Assembly: GCA_964645045.1 (NCBI GenBank)
Contig: CAZXYZ010000054.1
Coordinates: 1 to 64,000, forward strand
Reading direction: 5' to 3'
DNA: 64,000 nt
Source of the DNA: Anammoximicrobium sp964645045
GTDB lineage: Bacteria; Planctomycetota; Planctomycetia; Pirellulales; Pirellulaceae
Of the stretch, positions 50,420 through 58,846 are shown in pieces; within the stretch, counting starts at the first letter, position 1, and every line of letters begins with the position of its first letter. The notes below the pieces were generated by a model that saw nothing but the letters and a program-made list of their open reading frames with translations, ran no database searches and was not told the DNA's origin. Made by a program: the position numbers and the translations under genes.

Positions 50420-50638
50420 AAAGGTTGTCTCCGCGAGTTGCTGTTCTGGGAGCAGTTGGCTGGGTTGACCACAGGGATTGCCGCCCCCCTTATCATGTCG
50501 CTGTCGGCAGCAAGTTACAAGGGACCCTCCCGCCCACGACTCGTAGAACGGAATTCATTCCGTTTCGTGGGAATCCGTCTCCAACTGGATGATCCCGCAC
50601 GACCAGGCGCCGATTTATTCTCCTGCTGTATGCATTTT
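50420..50638. other. Intergenic, no gene recognised
   Basis: Part of the 568-bp gap upstream of the FHA gene and downstream of the transporter. No gene-like frame with a ribosome site is visible. CGTAGAACGGAATTCATTCC (about 50543-50562) contains a small palindrome. Confidence 0.35.
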
Positions 50639-50703
50639 GAACAGGAGGGAACAGAGGTAACGGAGAAAGGGCTTGCCTCCGTGCCCTCCGTTTTCTCCTG
50701 TTC
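50639..50703. repeat. Inverted repeat GAACAGGAG ... CTCCTGTTC
   Basis: Outer arms GAACAGGAG (50639-50647) and CTCCTGTTC (50695-50703) with inner CGGAG/CTCCG pairing. Intergenic, probably another dispersed palindromic element. Confidence 0.5.
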
Positions 50704-50788
50704 AGGTTCTTGAATTCATTTGATTACGGCCGAAGGCCGCGTTGGCATACCGCGAAACCTCCAGACTGGCCGTGGCCGCAGTCGCGAC

Positions 50789-50826
50789 AAAAAAATGGCC
50801 CGCAGGAGGCATGACTCCCCGGGCCA
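50789..50826 (-). terminator. Rho-independent terminator, minus strand
   Basis: Stem TGGCCCG/CGGGCCA with inner GGAG/CTCC (50796-50826) followed on the minus strand by seven T (50789-50795). It is placed ~160 bp after the sugar transporter gene end at 50988 and most likely terminates that transcript or that of an unannotated short RNA between them. Confidence 0.75.
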
Positions 50827-50987
50827 CTTCATTCGATCGACAAGATCCCACAATCCCTGCCTGCGGAGCTATTCCGAGGAGAAGCCCCAGGGGGCCCACG
50901 CTCCGGCGAAGGCAGTTCCGATGAGCAGGGCGGGATATTAACGTCTCGCCGGTTTCGGTCAAGTTAAACTGGGCAATCCTGATCGCC

Positions 50988-52391
50988 TCACAGCCAAGTT
51001 CTTTCGATCTCTTCCAGCGTCCGGCCTTTCGTCTCCGGAACCCAGCCGATCACAAACACGATGGCCACCAGGCAGAAGGCTCCATACAGCCAGAATGGGA
51101 ATGCGTGCCGGAACGTGGCGACCAGCCACTCATTCTTGTCGAGCATGGGAAACGTCTGAGAAACGGCCAGATTGGCCGTCCACAGACAGACGGTCGCAAT
51201 CGCCATCGCCCGGCCTCGAATCCGAGTCGGGAAGATCTCCGACAAAATGACCCAAGTGACCGGGCCGACGGACAAGGCAAAACTGGCGATGTAGCCCAAC
51301 ATGCACAACAGGACCCAAGTGTCGGTCCGCTGGAGATAGGCCGCCAGGCCCAGGAACAGCAGACTGGCCGCCATGCCGGTAAAGCCGAGGATCATCAGCG
51401 GCTTGCGGCCCCAGCGATCGACGGTCCAAATCGCCACCACGGTAAACAGCATATTGACCGCCCCGACCACGATCGTCTGCAACAATGCCGCGCTCGACTC
51501 GGCGCCCGAAATGCTTTTGAAAATCTCCGGGGCAAAGTACAGGAAAACGTTGATCCCGGTCACCTGTTGCAACACCGCGAGGACGACGCCGATCGCCAGG
51601 GCCAGCCTCATGCCGGGCAACAGCAATTGGTCTAGCGAACTGCTCTCGCTGGCGATCGCCTGTTCGATTTCCCCAATCTCCCGCTCGGCCTGCGCGGGGC
51701 CGTTGATGCGTGTCAGGACGCCGACCGCTTCGGCGCGGCGGCCCTGCTGGGTGAGCCAGCGCGGGCTCTCCGGAACCAGCAGCAACAGGAACAGCAGGGC
51801 CAGCGCAGGAATCGCTTCGGAACCGAACATCCACCGCCAGCCGGACTGGACGTCCCAGGCATCGTCGCCCAGGGAAGCGATGTAGTAGTTGACGAAGTAC
51901 ACCGCCAGCATCCCAAATACGATCGCCAATTGGTTCAAGGAAACCATCCGGCCGCGGATCCGGGCCGGAGAGATCTCGGCGATGTACATCGGCGAACACA
52001 TCGACGCGGCGCCGACGCCGATGCCGCCGAGCAACCGGAAGACGTCGAACCAAAACAGCGTGGGCGGAACGGCCGTGCCCACGGCGGACACCAGAAACAG
52101 CACCGCGGCGACGATCAGCATCCGGCGGCGGCCCAAGCGGTCGCTGATCGTGCCGGCCAAGGCGGCCCCCAGGACGCAACCCGCCAAGGCGCTGGCGGCC
52201 GCCCAGCCTTCTTCCAGCGGCGTCAAGGCGAATCGTTCCCGCAGAAAGCCGATCGCGCCAGCGATGACCGCTGTGTCGTAACCGAACAGCAGGCCGCCCA
52301 GCGTGGCGACAAAACAGATCACTCCCAGATAGGCCCAGCCCTGGTGCTCGGCGGAACGGCCCGCCGACGGTTCGCTCGCGGAGTCTGTCAT
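50988..52391 (-). CDS. MFS sugar porter
   Basis: A protein of 467 residues with twelve predicted helices. Sugar-porter signatures: GGLLFGYDTAVIAGA in helix 1, DRLGRRRML between helices 2 and 3, PMYIAEISPARIRGRMVS after helix 4, PESPRWLTQQGR after helix 6, LQQVTGINVFLYFAPEIF in helix 7, DRWGRKPLMI, and VPETKGRTLEEIE at the end. It is related to XylE/GalP-type proton-sugar symporters in the inner membrane. It is 11 bp downstream of the lipoprotein gene and probably in the same operon. The sugar is unknown. Confidence 0.92.
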   Translation of the reverse strand: MTDSASEPSAGRSAEHQGWAYLGVICFVATLGGLLFGYDTAVIAGAIGFLRERFALTPLEEGWAAASALAGCVLGAALAGTISDRLGRRRMLIVAAVLFLVSAVGTAVPPTLFWFDVFRLLGGIGVGAASMCSPMYIAEISPARIRGRMVSLNQLAIVFGMLAVYFVNYYIASLGDDAWDVQSGWRWMFGSEAIPALALLFLLLLVPESPRWLTQQGRRAEAVGVLTRINGPAQAEREIGEIEQAIASESSSLDQLLLPGMRLALAIGVVLAVLQQVTGINVFLYFAPEIFKSISGAESSAALLQTIVVGAVNMLFTVVAIWTVDRWGRKPLMILGFTGMAASLLFLGLAAYLQRTDTWVLLCMLGYIASFALSVGPVTWVILSEIFPTRIRGRAMAIATVCLWTANLAVSQTFPMLDKNEWLVATFRHAFPFWLYGAFCLVAIVFVIGWVPETKGRTLEEIERTWL

Positions 52392-52402
52392 GCGTGCCTC
52401 GT

Positions 52403-53863
52403 TCAGCGTTTTCGCAGCGGCCCGCGCGGCGCGCGGGCGTCTTGCGGGGCCAGTTGCGACGATTCCATCAGTTTCTTCTCATACAGCATCTGCTGTTGGC
52501 GGAACTGCGCCAATTGGGGACCGGCCAGATCCTCGCCTGCCACCAGCAGGCGGAGCCGGTCCGGCAACTCGGCCGCCAAATTGGGATTCGCACCGATCTC
52601 GAAGACCTGGATGACTCCGCGCGCATCCAAGACAACCAGCGTCGGGGCGAACGGAATGCGGAACAAATCGCGTCCGAACGCCTGCAGGTCGCGGACCAGG
52701 GGAATGTCGCCGGCCCAGCGTGTGGCCAGCGTTTGCACTTGCGCGTGGCCGACACTGCTGGGCTCGGTACACACCGCATAGCACGCGATCTGCGGTTCGG
52801 CCTTTATCGCTTGGCGGACGCGTTCCAATTCGCCGATCGCCGTGTGCGACGCCGGGTGATCGTTGAACCAGAGCAGGACCGCTATCTTGCCCAGCAACAG
52901 ATCGCGGCTCAGCCGCTCGCCGTGCAAGCCCGTGAAGAAGAAGTCGCCGGGCAGCTGCCCCAGCAGCTCGGACGGCAGCGGACGCGGCGGCAGCACAAAG
53001 CGGCTGACCGTCTTGGCCCCTTCGGGCACGGCAAAGACGAACTCCTCGTCCGGCACGGGCTCGTCGATGCGGGCATTCAGAAACTCGGCGGTCAAACTTA
53101 CGTCCGTGCAATTGCCGGCCGCCATCTCCCGCGCCAGACGCTCGGCGGGATATTCCAGCCGCCGCAGAAGGTGGGACTGGCGGTCTACCCAGACCACGAG
53201 CTGTCCGTCGTCCAGTTTCACCGCGACGCGGTCGCAGACGCGGTCGCCGACCGTGCCTTCGGCGGCCAGTTCGACACCCTTGCTGGACGCCAGCAATTCT
53301 TTCAACGGCGCATCGCTCAGCAGCAACTCGAGGGTTACCGGCGGACCGCCCATCCCGCCGGACATGACGTCCATCAGGATCGGGTCCTCGTAAATTGCGT
53401 CCAGCCGAAACCGGAGCGGCGCCGTACGCACGACGACTTGTCCATCCATGTCGTTGCTGTCCGGGTCGGCGATCACCGCGTGCAGGCGGTTGCCGTCGCT
53501 GACCAGCGTCAACTGGTACGCCCGCAACTGCAGCTTGTTGGGCCGCACCAGGGCGACGGTCAGCTTGCCCTCGTCCTCGAACCACTGGCCCTGTTGACGG
53601 TACTTGAGCCGGACCACGGCTTGATCCCGGTAGGATTTCGCTTCGCGGTACCTGGCCACCAGGCGTTGCAGGATCTGCCGGGCGGGCGACGCCTCGGGCG
53701 GGCTTGCCGACACGTTGGCGGCAGCGTCCGGCGGAGCGGCCTTGTCGCCGCTGCACCCAGCCTGGGCCAGTGCCAGCAGGGCAAGCGCGAGCGGCCAAGC
53801 AAAATGCCGGCCGGGAGGGCAAAATGCGGACGCGAACAAGTGGCTGGTGTCGGAAGCGAGCAT
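52403..53863 (-). CDS. Lipoprotein with LolA-like and thioredoxin-like domains
   Basis: A protein of 486 residues starting at ATG 53863. Lipoprotein signal: WPLALALLALAQAGCSGDKA with the modified Cys at about 38. The middle (LQRLVARYREAKSYRDQAVV, EFLNARIDEPVPDEEFVFAV) looks like a LolA/DUF2092-type lipid-binding fold. The C-terminal ~150 residues resemble a TlpA/thioredoxin-like domain (LLGKIAVLLWFNDHPASHTA; FAPTLVVLDARGVIQVF) but the usual CxxC is replaced by NDHP, so redox activity is unlikely. Probably a periplasm-facing envelope protein. Operon with the sugar porter downstream (11 bp). Confidence 0.72.
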   Translation of the reverse strand: MLASDTSHLFASAFCPPGRHFAWPLALALLALAQAGCSGDKAAPPDAAANVSASPPEASPARQILQRLVARYREAKSYRDQAVVRLKYRQQGQWFEDEGKLTVALVRPNKLQLRAYQLTLVSDGNRLHAVIADPDSNDMDGQVVVRTAPLRFRLDAIYEDPILMDVMSGGMGGPPVTLELLLSDAPLKELLASSKGVELAAEGTVGDRVCDRVAVKLDDGQLVVWVDRQSHLLRRLEYPAERLAREMAAGNCTDVSLTAEFLNARIDEPVPDEEFVFAVPEGAKTVSRFVLPPRPLPSELLGQLPGDFFFTGLHGERLSRDLLLGKIAVLLWFNDHPASHTAIGELERVRQAIKAEPQIACYAVCTEPSSVGHAQVQTLATRWAGDIPLVRDLQAFGRDLFRIPFAPTLVVLDARGVIQVFEIGANPNLAAELPDRLRLLVAGEDLAGPQLAQFRQQQMLYEKKLMESSQLAPQDARAPRGPLRKR

Positions 53864-53969
53864 GGCGACCACCGGAGAAGAGAAACGAAATCGGACGTTG
53901 ACGTGTGTCTCTTTTATCGTCTTTGCCGTCAGGGCAACTTTGGCCGGATGCACGCGACTGCGCCAGCTT

Positions 53970-54032
53970 GTAGCTGCATTCGCCAGAATGCGGGCTCTCC
54001 TGGCGTTCCCGCATTCTGGCGAATGCGGCTAC
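53970..54032. repeat. Inverted repeat, GTAGCCGCATTCGCC family, copy 2
   Basis: Arms 53970-53993 and 54009-54032 (TAGCTGCATTCGCCAGAATG / CATTCTGGCGAATGCGGCTA) pair at nearly every position. Same family as 25396-25462. Confidence 0.8.
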
Positions 54033-54146
54033 CTGCCAGAAACCACGGTCACACACGCCAGCTTGCATTGCTGTCACACCGGTGGTCTACTGATTCCCCT
54101 GCACCGTACCCACACCTGGAATCACTCTTTGTCAAGGAGTCCCCTG

Positions 54147-55070
54147 ATGCGCACTACCAACCTTGCTCTGCGTTTCGCCACGTTCCTGACCTTGGCGGGG
54201 ACAATCTGCCTGGTCGCCGCCCGCTGTACCGCGGCAGATCCCGCGTTGCCGGAAGCGGAGGTGCAGAAGATCAAGGACGCGCTGCCCGACAAGGCGACAG
54301 CCAAGCCGGCCAAGCCGCGAAAGGTGCTGCTGTTCTACCGTTGTGAAGGCTTTCGGCACACGGACGGCATCGTGGCGGGCAACAAGGCTTTCGAGTTGAT
54401 GGGGCAAAAGACGGGGGCGTTCTCGACGGTCGCCAGCGACGACATGGCCGTGTTCACGCCAGAGAAACTGGCCGAATTCGACGCCATCGTGTTCAACAAT
54501 ACCACGGCGTTGAAGTTCGAGAATCCGCAGCATCGCGAGGCGCTGCTGGCGTTTGTCAAAGGCGGCAAGGGCCTCGTGGGCGTCCACTCGTCCACGGACA
54601 ATTTCTACAACTGGCCGGAAGCGGCCGCGATGATGGGCGCGTTGTTCGCCGGTCATCCGTGGGGCCGCTGTGCGGTCAAGCTGGATGACCCCCAGCACCC
54701 ACTGCTGGCGGCCTTCGGCGGCAAAGGGTTCTGGATCAGCGAAGAGATGTACAAGATGCGCGAACCGTACTCGCGGGAAAACCTGCGCGTGTTGTTGAGC
54801 ATGGACCTGGGCAAGATGACCGCCAAGGACACCGAGGTCGGCCGCGCGGACAAGGACAACCCGATTGCCTGGATCCAGCAGGTCGGCCAGGGCCGCGTGT
54901 TCTACTGCTCGTTCGGTCACGGCCGTCACATTTTCTTCGAGAAGCCGCTGCTGCAGTTCTACCTGGACGGAATCCAGTACGCCGTCGGCGACCTGCCAGC
55001 CGACGCGACGCCCAGCGCCAAGTTGTCGCCGCAGCCGACGCCGGTGCTGGCGCCGGAAGCGGCGAAGTAA
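54147..55070 (+). CDS. ThuA-like domain secreted protein
   Basis: A protein of 307 residues; ATG 54147 follows CAAGGAGTCCCCTG. Residues 1-29 form a signal peptide (LRFATFLTLAGTICLVAARC). The rest is a ThuA-like class I glutamine-amidotransferase fold: VLLFYRCEGFRHTDGIVAGN, AFDAIVFNN-type FDAIVFNNTTALKFENP, FVKGGKGLVGVHSSTDNFYN and GHPWGRCAVKLDDPQHPLLA, ending VGQGRVFYCSFGHGRHIF. Many planctomycetes carry numerous secreted ThuA proteins linked to sugar catabolism. The nearby sugar transporter is on the opposite strand and diverges from this gene with the lipoprotein. Confidence 0.88.
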   Translation: MRTTNLALRFATFLTLAGTICLVAARCTAADPALPEAEVQKIKDALPDKATAKPAKPRKVLLFYRCEGFRHTDGIVAGNKAFELMGQKTGAFSTVASDDMAVFTPEKLAEFDAIVFNNTTALKFENPQHREALLAFVKGGKGLVGVHSSTDNFYNWPEAAAMMGALFAGHPWGRCAVKLDDPQHPLLAAFGGKGFWISEEMYKMREPYSRENLRVLLSMDLGKMTAKDTEVGRADKDNPIAWIQQVGQGRVFYCSFGHGRHIFFEKPLLQFYLDGIQYAVGDLPADATPSAKLSPQPTPVLAPEAAK

Positions 55071-55083
55071 CCGGCGGGATGGA

Positions 55084-55223
55084 TAGCACGGATGGCAAAG
55101 CCGGGGCACGGATGAGGAAAGCGAATGACTACCCAGGGCTCCAGCGGCAGAACAGTCCACGTTCCTGTCTTCGTTCTCGATCAGTCGCCCGTCATCCGTG
55201 CCCCGGCCTTGCCATCCGTGCTA
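55084..55223. repeat. 32-bp inverted repeat, CACGGATGGCA family
   Basis: Arms 55084-55115 (TAGCACGGATGGCAAAGCCG ...) and 55192-55223 pair at 31 of 32. It lies between the ThuA and OPT genes (convergent) and could help end both transcripts. Shares CACGGATGGCA with 47893-47964. Confidence 0.7.
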
Positions 55224-55343
55224 CTTCTTGCTTCGGTGGGCCTGGCGGGTGAGTTCTGCCCCCGAGCCGCCTTGCGGGCCGGAGCCGTGGTAGTCGACTT
55301 CCCGCGGACTGCCTTACACGAATCGAACCGCAAACGCCCAAAA

Positions 55344-57767
55344 TCATCTTGGCAGCACCATGCCAACCATCCAGGCCACCAAGGCTGCGACGGCCAAGTG
55401 AATCAGGATGGCGAACTTGCTCCGCGCGCAGTGCGAAGCCAGCGCGGGCAGCGTGTCTTGCGTGGGCGGATGGCCGTACAGGAACCACAAGTGCAGGGCG
55501 TTTTCCACCGCGTCGCAGACCGCTGCGGCCGCGACGCCCAGCAGGAACAGCCCTATCAGCAAGTGCCGAGCCAGAGTCGGTTCGGGGATCAGCGTTTCCA
55601 CCGCAACGACGCCGATCAGAGCCAGCGTCGCGGAATAGACCAGGATGAAACCGTAGTCCAGCCATAAACTCAGCACCGCCCGCCCCCGCACGCCACGATC
55701 CGCCCAATCGGCGATGATCTGATTAGCCCGGGCGGCCGTCCAGGCGAACTGCAGCGACAGAATCCCCGACGGAGTCTGGCCCGTTTTCAACGTCCCGCTG
55801 ACCGACTGCATCACCAGGGCATACGCGACCGTGGCTCCGATGGTCATCATCAACAGCCAGACTTGCACGCCGTAGACTTCTTCCAGCATCGCGGTGATGC
55901 CCATCAGCGCCCCGCCCGCGATCAGGCCCGCGCAGATCGGTTCCTGGTTCTGCACGGCGATCCTCCGCCACCCCGACGCCACATCGGACCACTTGCGTTC
56001 TGCCAGCCAGAAGCACAGCGAACCAAGGAACATCGCCAGGACCGTGTTGAAGGGGATGATGGCCGCTAGGCCGATGCCCACGCCGGACAGCCAGAACCGG
56101 CCCTTGGTGGCGAATCGCAACGCCTCCAAACCGATGCCCAGCACGGCCGCGACGAGCGCCGTCCACTGGGCGGAGACTTTCAACTCGCTGATGCCCTGGG
56201 TCAGCAGTTCCGCAACCGCCTTCCAGACTTGCGCCGACGGCATCGGGTTCTGGTCCGTCACCAAATGCTGCGGGCCGTTCTTGAGAAACAGCAGGTAGTA
56301 CACCGGCACCGCCGCCAGCGCGCCGGCAAAGATCCCCAGCACGTGCCCGATCGCCTGCTGGCGCGGCTTGGCGCCCAGCATGTACCCGGGCTTGATGTCC
56401 ATCAGCAAGTTGGACGCGTTGCTGGCCACTTCCGCGGTGATCGACGCGGTGGCGATGTTCGTCGTGATGTTGCGGGGCGCCAGTACGCCATAGGTCAGTT
56501 GCGTGAGTTTGCCCAACGCGCCCAGCGGCGTGATCGAAGTCAAGGCAGTCGAATTCACGGCGATCAGCGTGAACACAAAGATCAGCGGAATCGCCACGAT
56601 ACCTTGCCAGATGGCGACGCCGAAAAACCAGTGCGCCAGCAGGACGACGACCGTGCCCACCACGGGGATCCCGATGACGAATACACGCAGTGGCAATTCA
56701 ATATCCCGCAGCACGTCGCTGCGGTCTTCGGATTGCCGGCGGCGCAGCAGGCCCCGAAAGGCGCTGACCAAGATCTGCGGCCGGGCGAAGAACGCATACA
56801 GCGAAGCCGTAGTCATCATGGCCACGCCGCCCCACAGGCCCCAGATGGTGATCCGGCGAAAGCCGTAATGCATGACGCCGTCCACCAACTGGCCTTGGAT
56901 GTCGCCGCGTTGGATCATCCACGGCGCCAGAAGACAGTAGTTAATGACAGCGCCGACCATCAGCGACACGCCGGTGCGGATGCCCATCAGGCCGCCCGCG
57001 CCGAACATGACGATATCGGTGTCCGGCCGCACGGTTAATTCACGCAGTTCCGTGCCCGCCAGTCGGGGCGTCCAGAACCGGTAGATCCAGCCGTCCAGGA
57101 ATTCCGGCACGGCCAGGACGCCCAGCTTGAGCCGCACCAGCAGGTCGTGGCTGGTCAGCAGCTTGATCACGGCCGAAACCGCCGCCGCGACCGTCAGGAT
57201 CTTGGCTTTCAACAGTCCTTCGCCGGGATCGCCGCTGTGCAAGGCATCCATCACGATCCCGGCCGCCCGGCCTTCCGGAAACGGATGCTGTTCGTCGTTG
57301 ATAAAGCGGCGTTTGAGCGGAAAGGCGAACAGCACACCCAGCAGCGACAGCGACGTGATCCAGACAATCGTCGTGGCCATCGGAATGATCGTGTTGGTCA
57401 CCATCATATAGGCGGCTAGGGACGAAATCAGCGGTCCGGTCATATAGCCGGCCGCCGTGGCGATCGACTGCATGCAGTTGTTCTCCAAGACCGTGAACTC
57501 GCGGGCCATACCCAACCCGGCCAGGATCTTGAACATTCCAAAGGCGAGGATCACCGAGGTGATGCCGACGCCCAGCGTCCAACCGGTCTTGGCTCCGACG
57601 TACAGGTTCGTCAGCGACAGGATTCCGCCCAGCAACATGCCCGTCACCGCAGCGCGAGCCGTCAACTGCGGCATATCGCCACGCCAAACGTTCGCCAGCC
57701 ACCAGCGGTCCTTTTCCTCCAGGGTCCAACTGTGGATTTGTTCGTCGGTCAGCTGCTGAATTGTCAT
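55344..57767 (-). CDS. OPT-family transporter with fused C-terminal membrane domain
   Basis: A protein of 807 residues with many membrane helices. Residues 1 to ~640 match oligopeptide-transporter (OPT) proteins: TARAAVTGMLLGGILSLTNL, GAKTGWTLGVGITSVILAFG, NNCMQSIATAAGYMTGPLIS, FPEGRAAGIVMDAL, and SITPLGALGKLTQLTYGVLA. The last ~150 residues are different: TPSGILSLQFAWTAARANQI, LSLWLDYGFILVYSATLALI and AVCDAVENALHLWFLYG resemble a separate small family of four-helix proteins (pattern Px.GIxxlExA...DxxFlxxY...DaxEN). It therefore looks like a fusion. The start is just downstream of a heptamer array. The substrate may be peptide or metal-chelate. Confidence 0.82.
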   Translation of the reverse strand: MTIQQLTDEQIHSWTLEEKDRWWLANVWRGDMPQLTARAAVTGMLLGGILSLTNLYVGAKTGWTLGVGITSVILAFGMFKILAGLGMAREFTVLENNCMQSIATAAGYMTGPLISSLAAYMMVTNTIIPMATTIVWITSLSLLGVLFAFPLKRRFINDEQHPFPEGRAAGIVMDALHSGDPGEGLLKAKILTVAAAVSAVIKLLTSHDLLVRLKLGVLAVPEFLDGWIYRFWTPRLAGTELRELTVRPDTDIVMFGAGGLMGIRTGVSLMVGAVINYCLLAPWMIQRGDIQGQLVDGVMHYGFRRITIWGLWGGVAMMTTASLYAFFARPQILVSAFRGLLRRRQSEDRSDVLRDIELPLRVFVIGIPVVGTVVVLLAHWFFGVAIWQGIVAIPLIFVFTLIAVNSTALTSITPLGALGKLTQLTYGVLAPRNITTNIATASITAEVASNASNLLMDIKPGYMLGAKPRQQAIGHVLGIFAGALAAVPVYYLLFLKNGPQHLVTDQNPMPSAQVWKAVAELLTQGISELKVSAQWTALVAAVLGIGLEALRFATKGRFWLSGVGIGLAAIIPFNTVLAMFLGSLCFWLAERKWSDVASGWRRIAVQNQEPICAGLIAGGALMGITAMLEEVYGVQVWLLMMTIGATVAYALVMQSVSGTLKTGQTPSGILSLQFAWTAARANQIIADWADRGVRGRAVLSLWLDYGFILVYSATLALIGVVAVETLIPEPTLARHLLIGLFLLGVAAAAVCDAVENALHLWFLYGHPPTQDTLPALASHCARSKFAILIHLAVAALVAWMVGMVLPR

Positions 57768-57771
57768 GGTT

Positions 57772-57834
57772 TTGTCAGTTGTCAGTTGTCAGTGGTCAGT
57801 GGTCAGTTGTCAGTGGTCAGGGGGCAGCGGTCAG
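57772..57834. repeat. Heptamer array (TTGTCAG/TGGTCAG)9
   Basis: Nine 7-bp units: TTGTCAG, TTGTCAG, TTGTCAG, TGGTCAG, TGGTCAG, TTGTCAG, TGGTCAG, GGGGCAG, CGGTCAG. It starts five bases before the OPT start codon on its 5' side, so it lies in the OPT leader. Same unit type as the arrays at 42713-42834. Confidence 0.85.
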
Positions 57835-57927
57835 GGGGAACGCGCACGAACAGCTACCACCGTCCCATTCATTATTTCGCCCCATTGTAGCGCGGGTTTC
57901 GCCGCTCGCCAGATGCCCAAATCGCTG

Positions 57928-58203
57928 CCAGCAACGGGAGCCGAAATAACTTCCCGATTTCGGTACGATAGAATTCGATCGCGGATTTCAGGCCCCTGCC
58001 GAGCTTGCTCGGTAGAGCCCCTGATTCTGCACTAAGCCGGCGCCCCAACCTCCCTCCTCATTTCTCCCGCCGCCGCTTCGCGGCGGCGGGGGAAATGAGG
58101 GGACGCTTCGTTTGGACGGGTTAGTGCAGAATCACCGCTTCCACCGAGCAAGCTCGGCGGGGAGTCTCGAACATCGGGAACTTATTTCGGCCACCGCTGC
58201 TAC
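57928..58203. mobile_element. MITE-like element B
   Basis: 29-bp terminal inverted repeats at 57928-57956 and 58175-58203 pair at 23 of 29; the core is CCGAAATAACTTCCCG. Inside lie CCGAGC ... GCTCGG hairpins (57999-58012, 58144-58157), ATTCTGCACTAA/TTAGTGCAGAAT arms, and an inner stem 58056-58076 with 58080-58100 (20 of 21). No coding capacity. Same family as 26042-26355. Confidence 0.65.
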
Positions 58204-58846
58204 GGACATCCTTGGCGTTTTTGGAACAGCCGCTACGCGCCGCGAACTCTAACAGCTTCCTTTCCGCTTGCAAATGTTTGTGGCCTGAGCGAGCGGCGCT
58301 GCCTGCGCGATGCGGTTTCGCCAGTCCGAACAATCGCACCTGAGGGGGGACAATTTTCTTCTCACCGGCCAACGCGGCGCGGCTTGTCGCTAGTCTCCGT
58401 GTAGAATTACACGCGGCAAGCCCGCCGCCATCCCTGCTCCGCTTCGGTTGCATCCTGACGAGTTTGACGCAGATGCGTGCGCCGCAAGCCGTCGTCGCTC
58501 GCCCGCGGGCTGTCGCAACAGGCGGTCGTTTCGGTCCTGCGCTTTGTGCCCTGCGGAACGATGTTGTGCATCGCAAACGACAGGTAAACCTCAACGCTAG
58601 CCGCCTGCAAACTGGCGAGACTGCGAAAGGCTTGACGAATACATAAGCCAGATAAAGGAATGTGGTTGGGCACGGACGCGCCCATGACAGCCGACGCTCA
58701 CGCGGGTCGTCGGCCCCGAAGCACAGGCGGCGTTTCCGAGTTGGTTGACGGAGTTGGCGGCCATGGTCGGCCCAAAAGCTGACGAGACTGCCAGGCATCG
58801 AACCGACGCACGACACGCTGCCGAATTGCTGTAACAGCAACAGGTC
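58204..58846. other. Non-coding region upstream of ftsK
   Basis: No gene-like frame was found; the long frames have Arg/Ala/Cys-rich composition. Short matches to TTGCCGATGC-type promoters were not convincing. The ftsK promoter should lie towards the right end. Confidence 0.35.

Noticed and set aside
50702..50962. 86-codon frame downstream of the sugar transporter
   Set aside because: It runs through a transcription terminator and has no ribosome site.
58121..58840. Long minus-strand frame upstream of ftsK
   Set aside because: It runs through the MITE-like element and has no coding character. No transposase motifs were seen.
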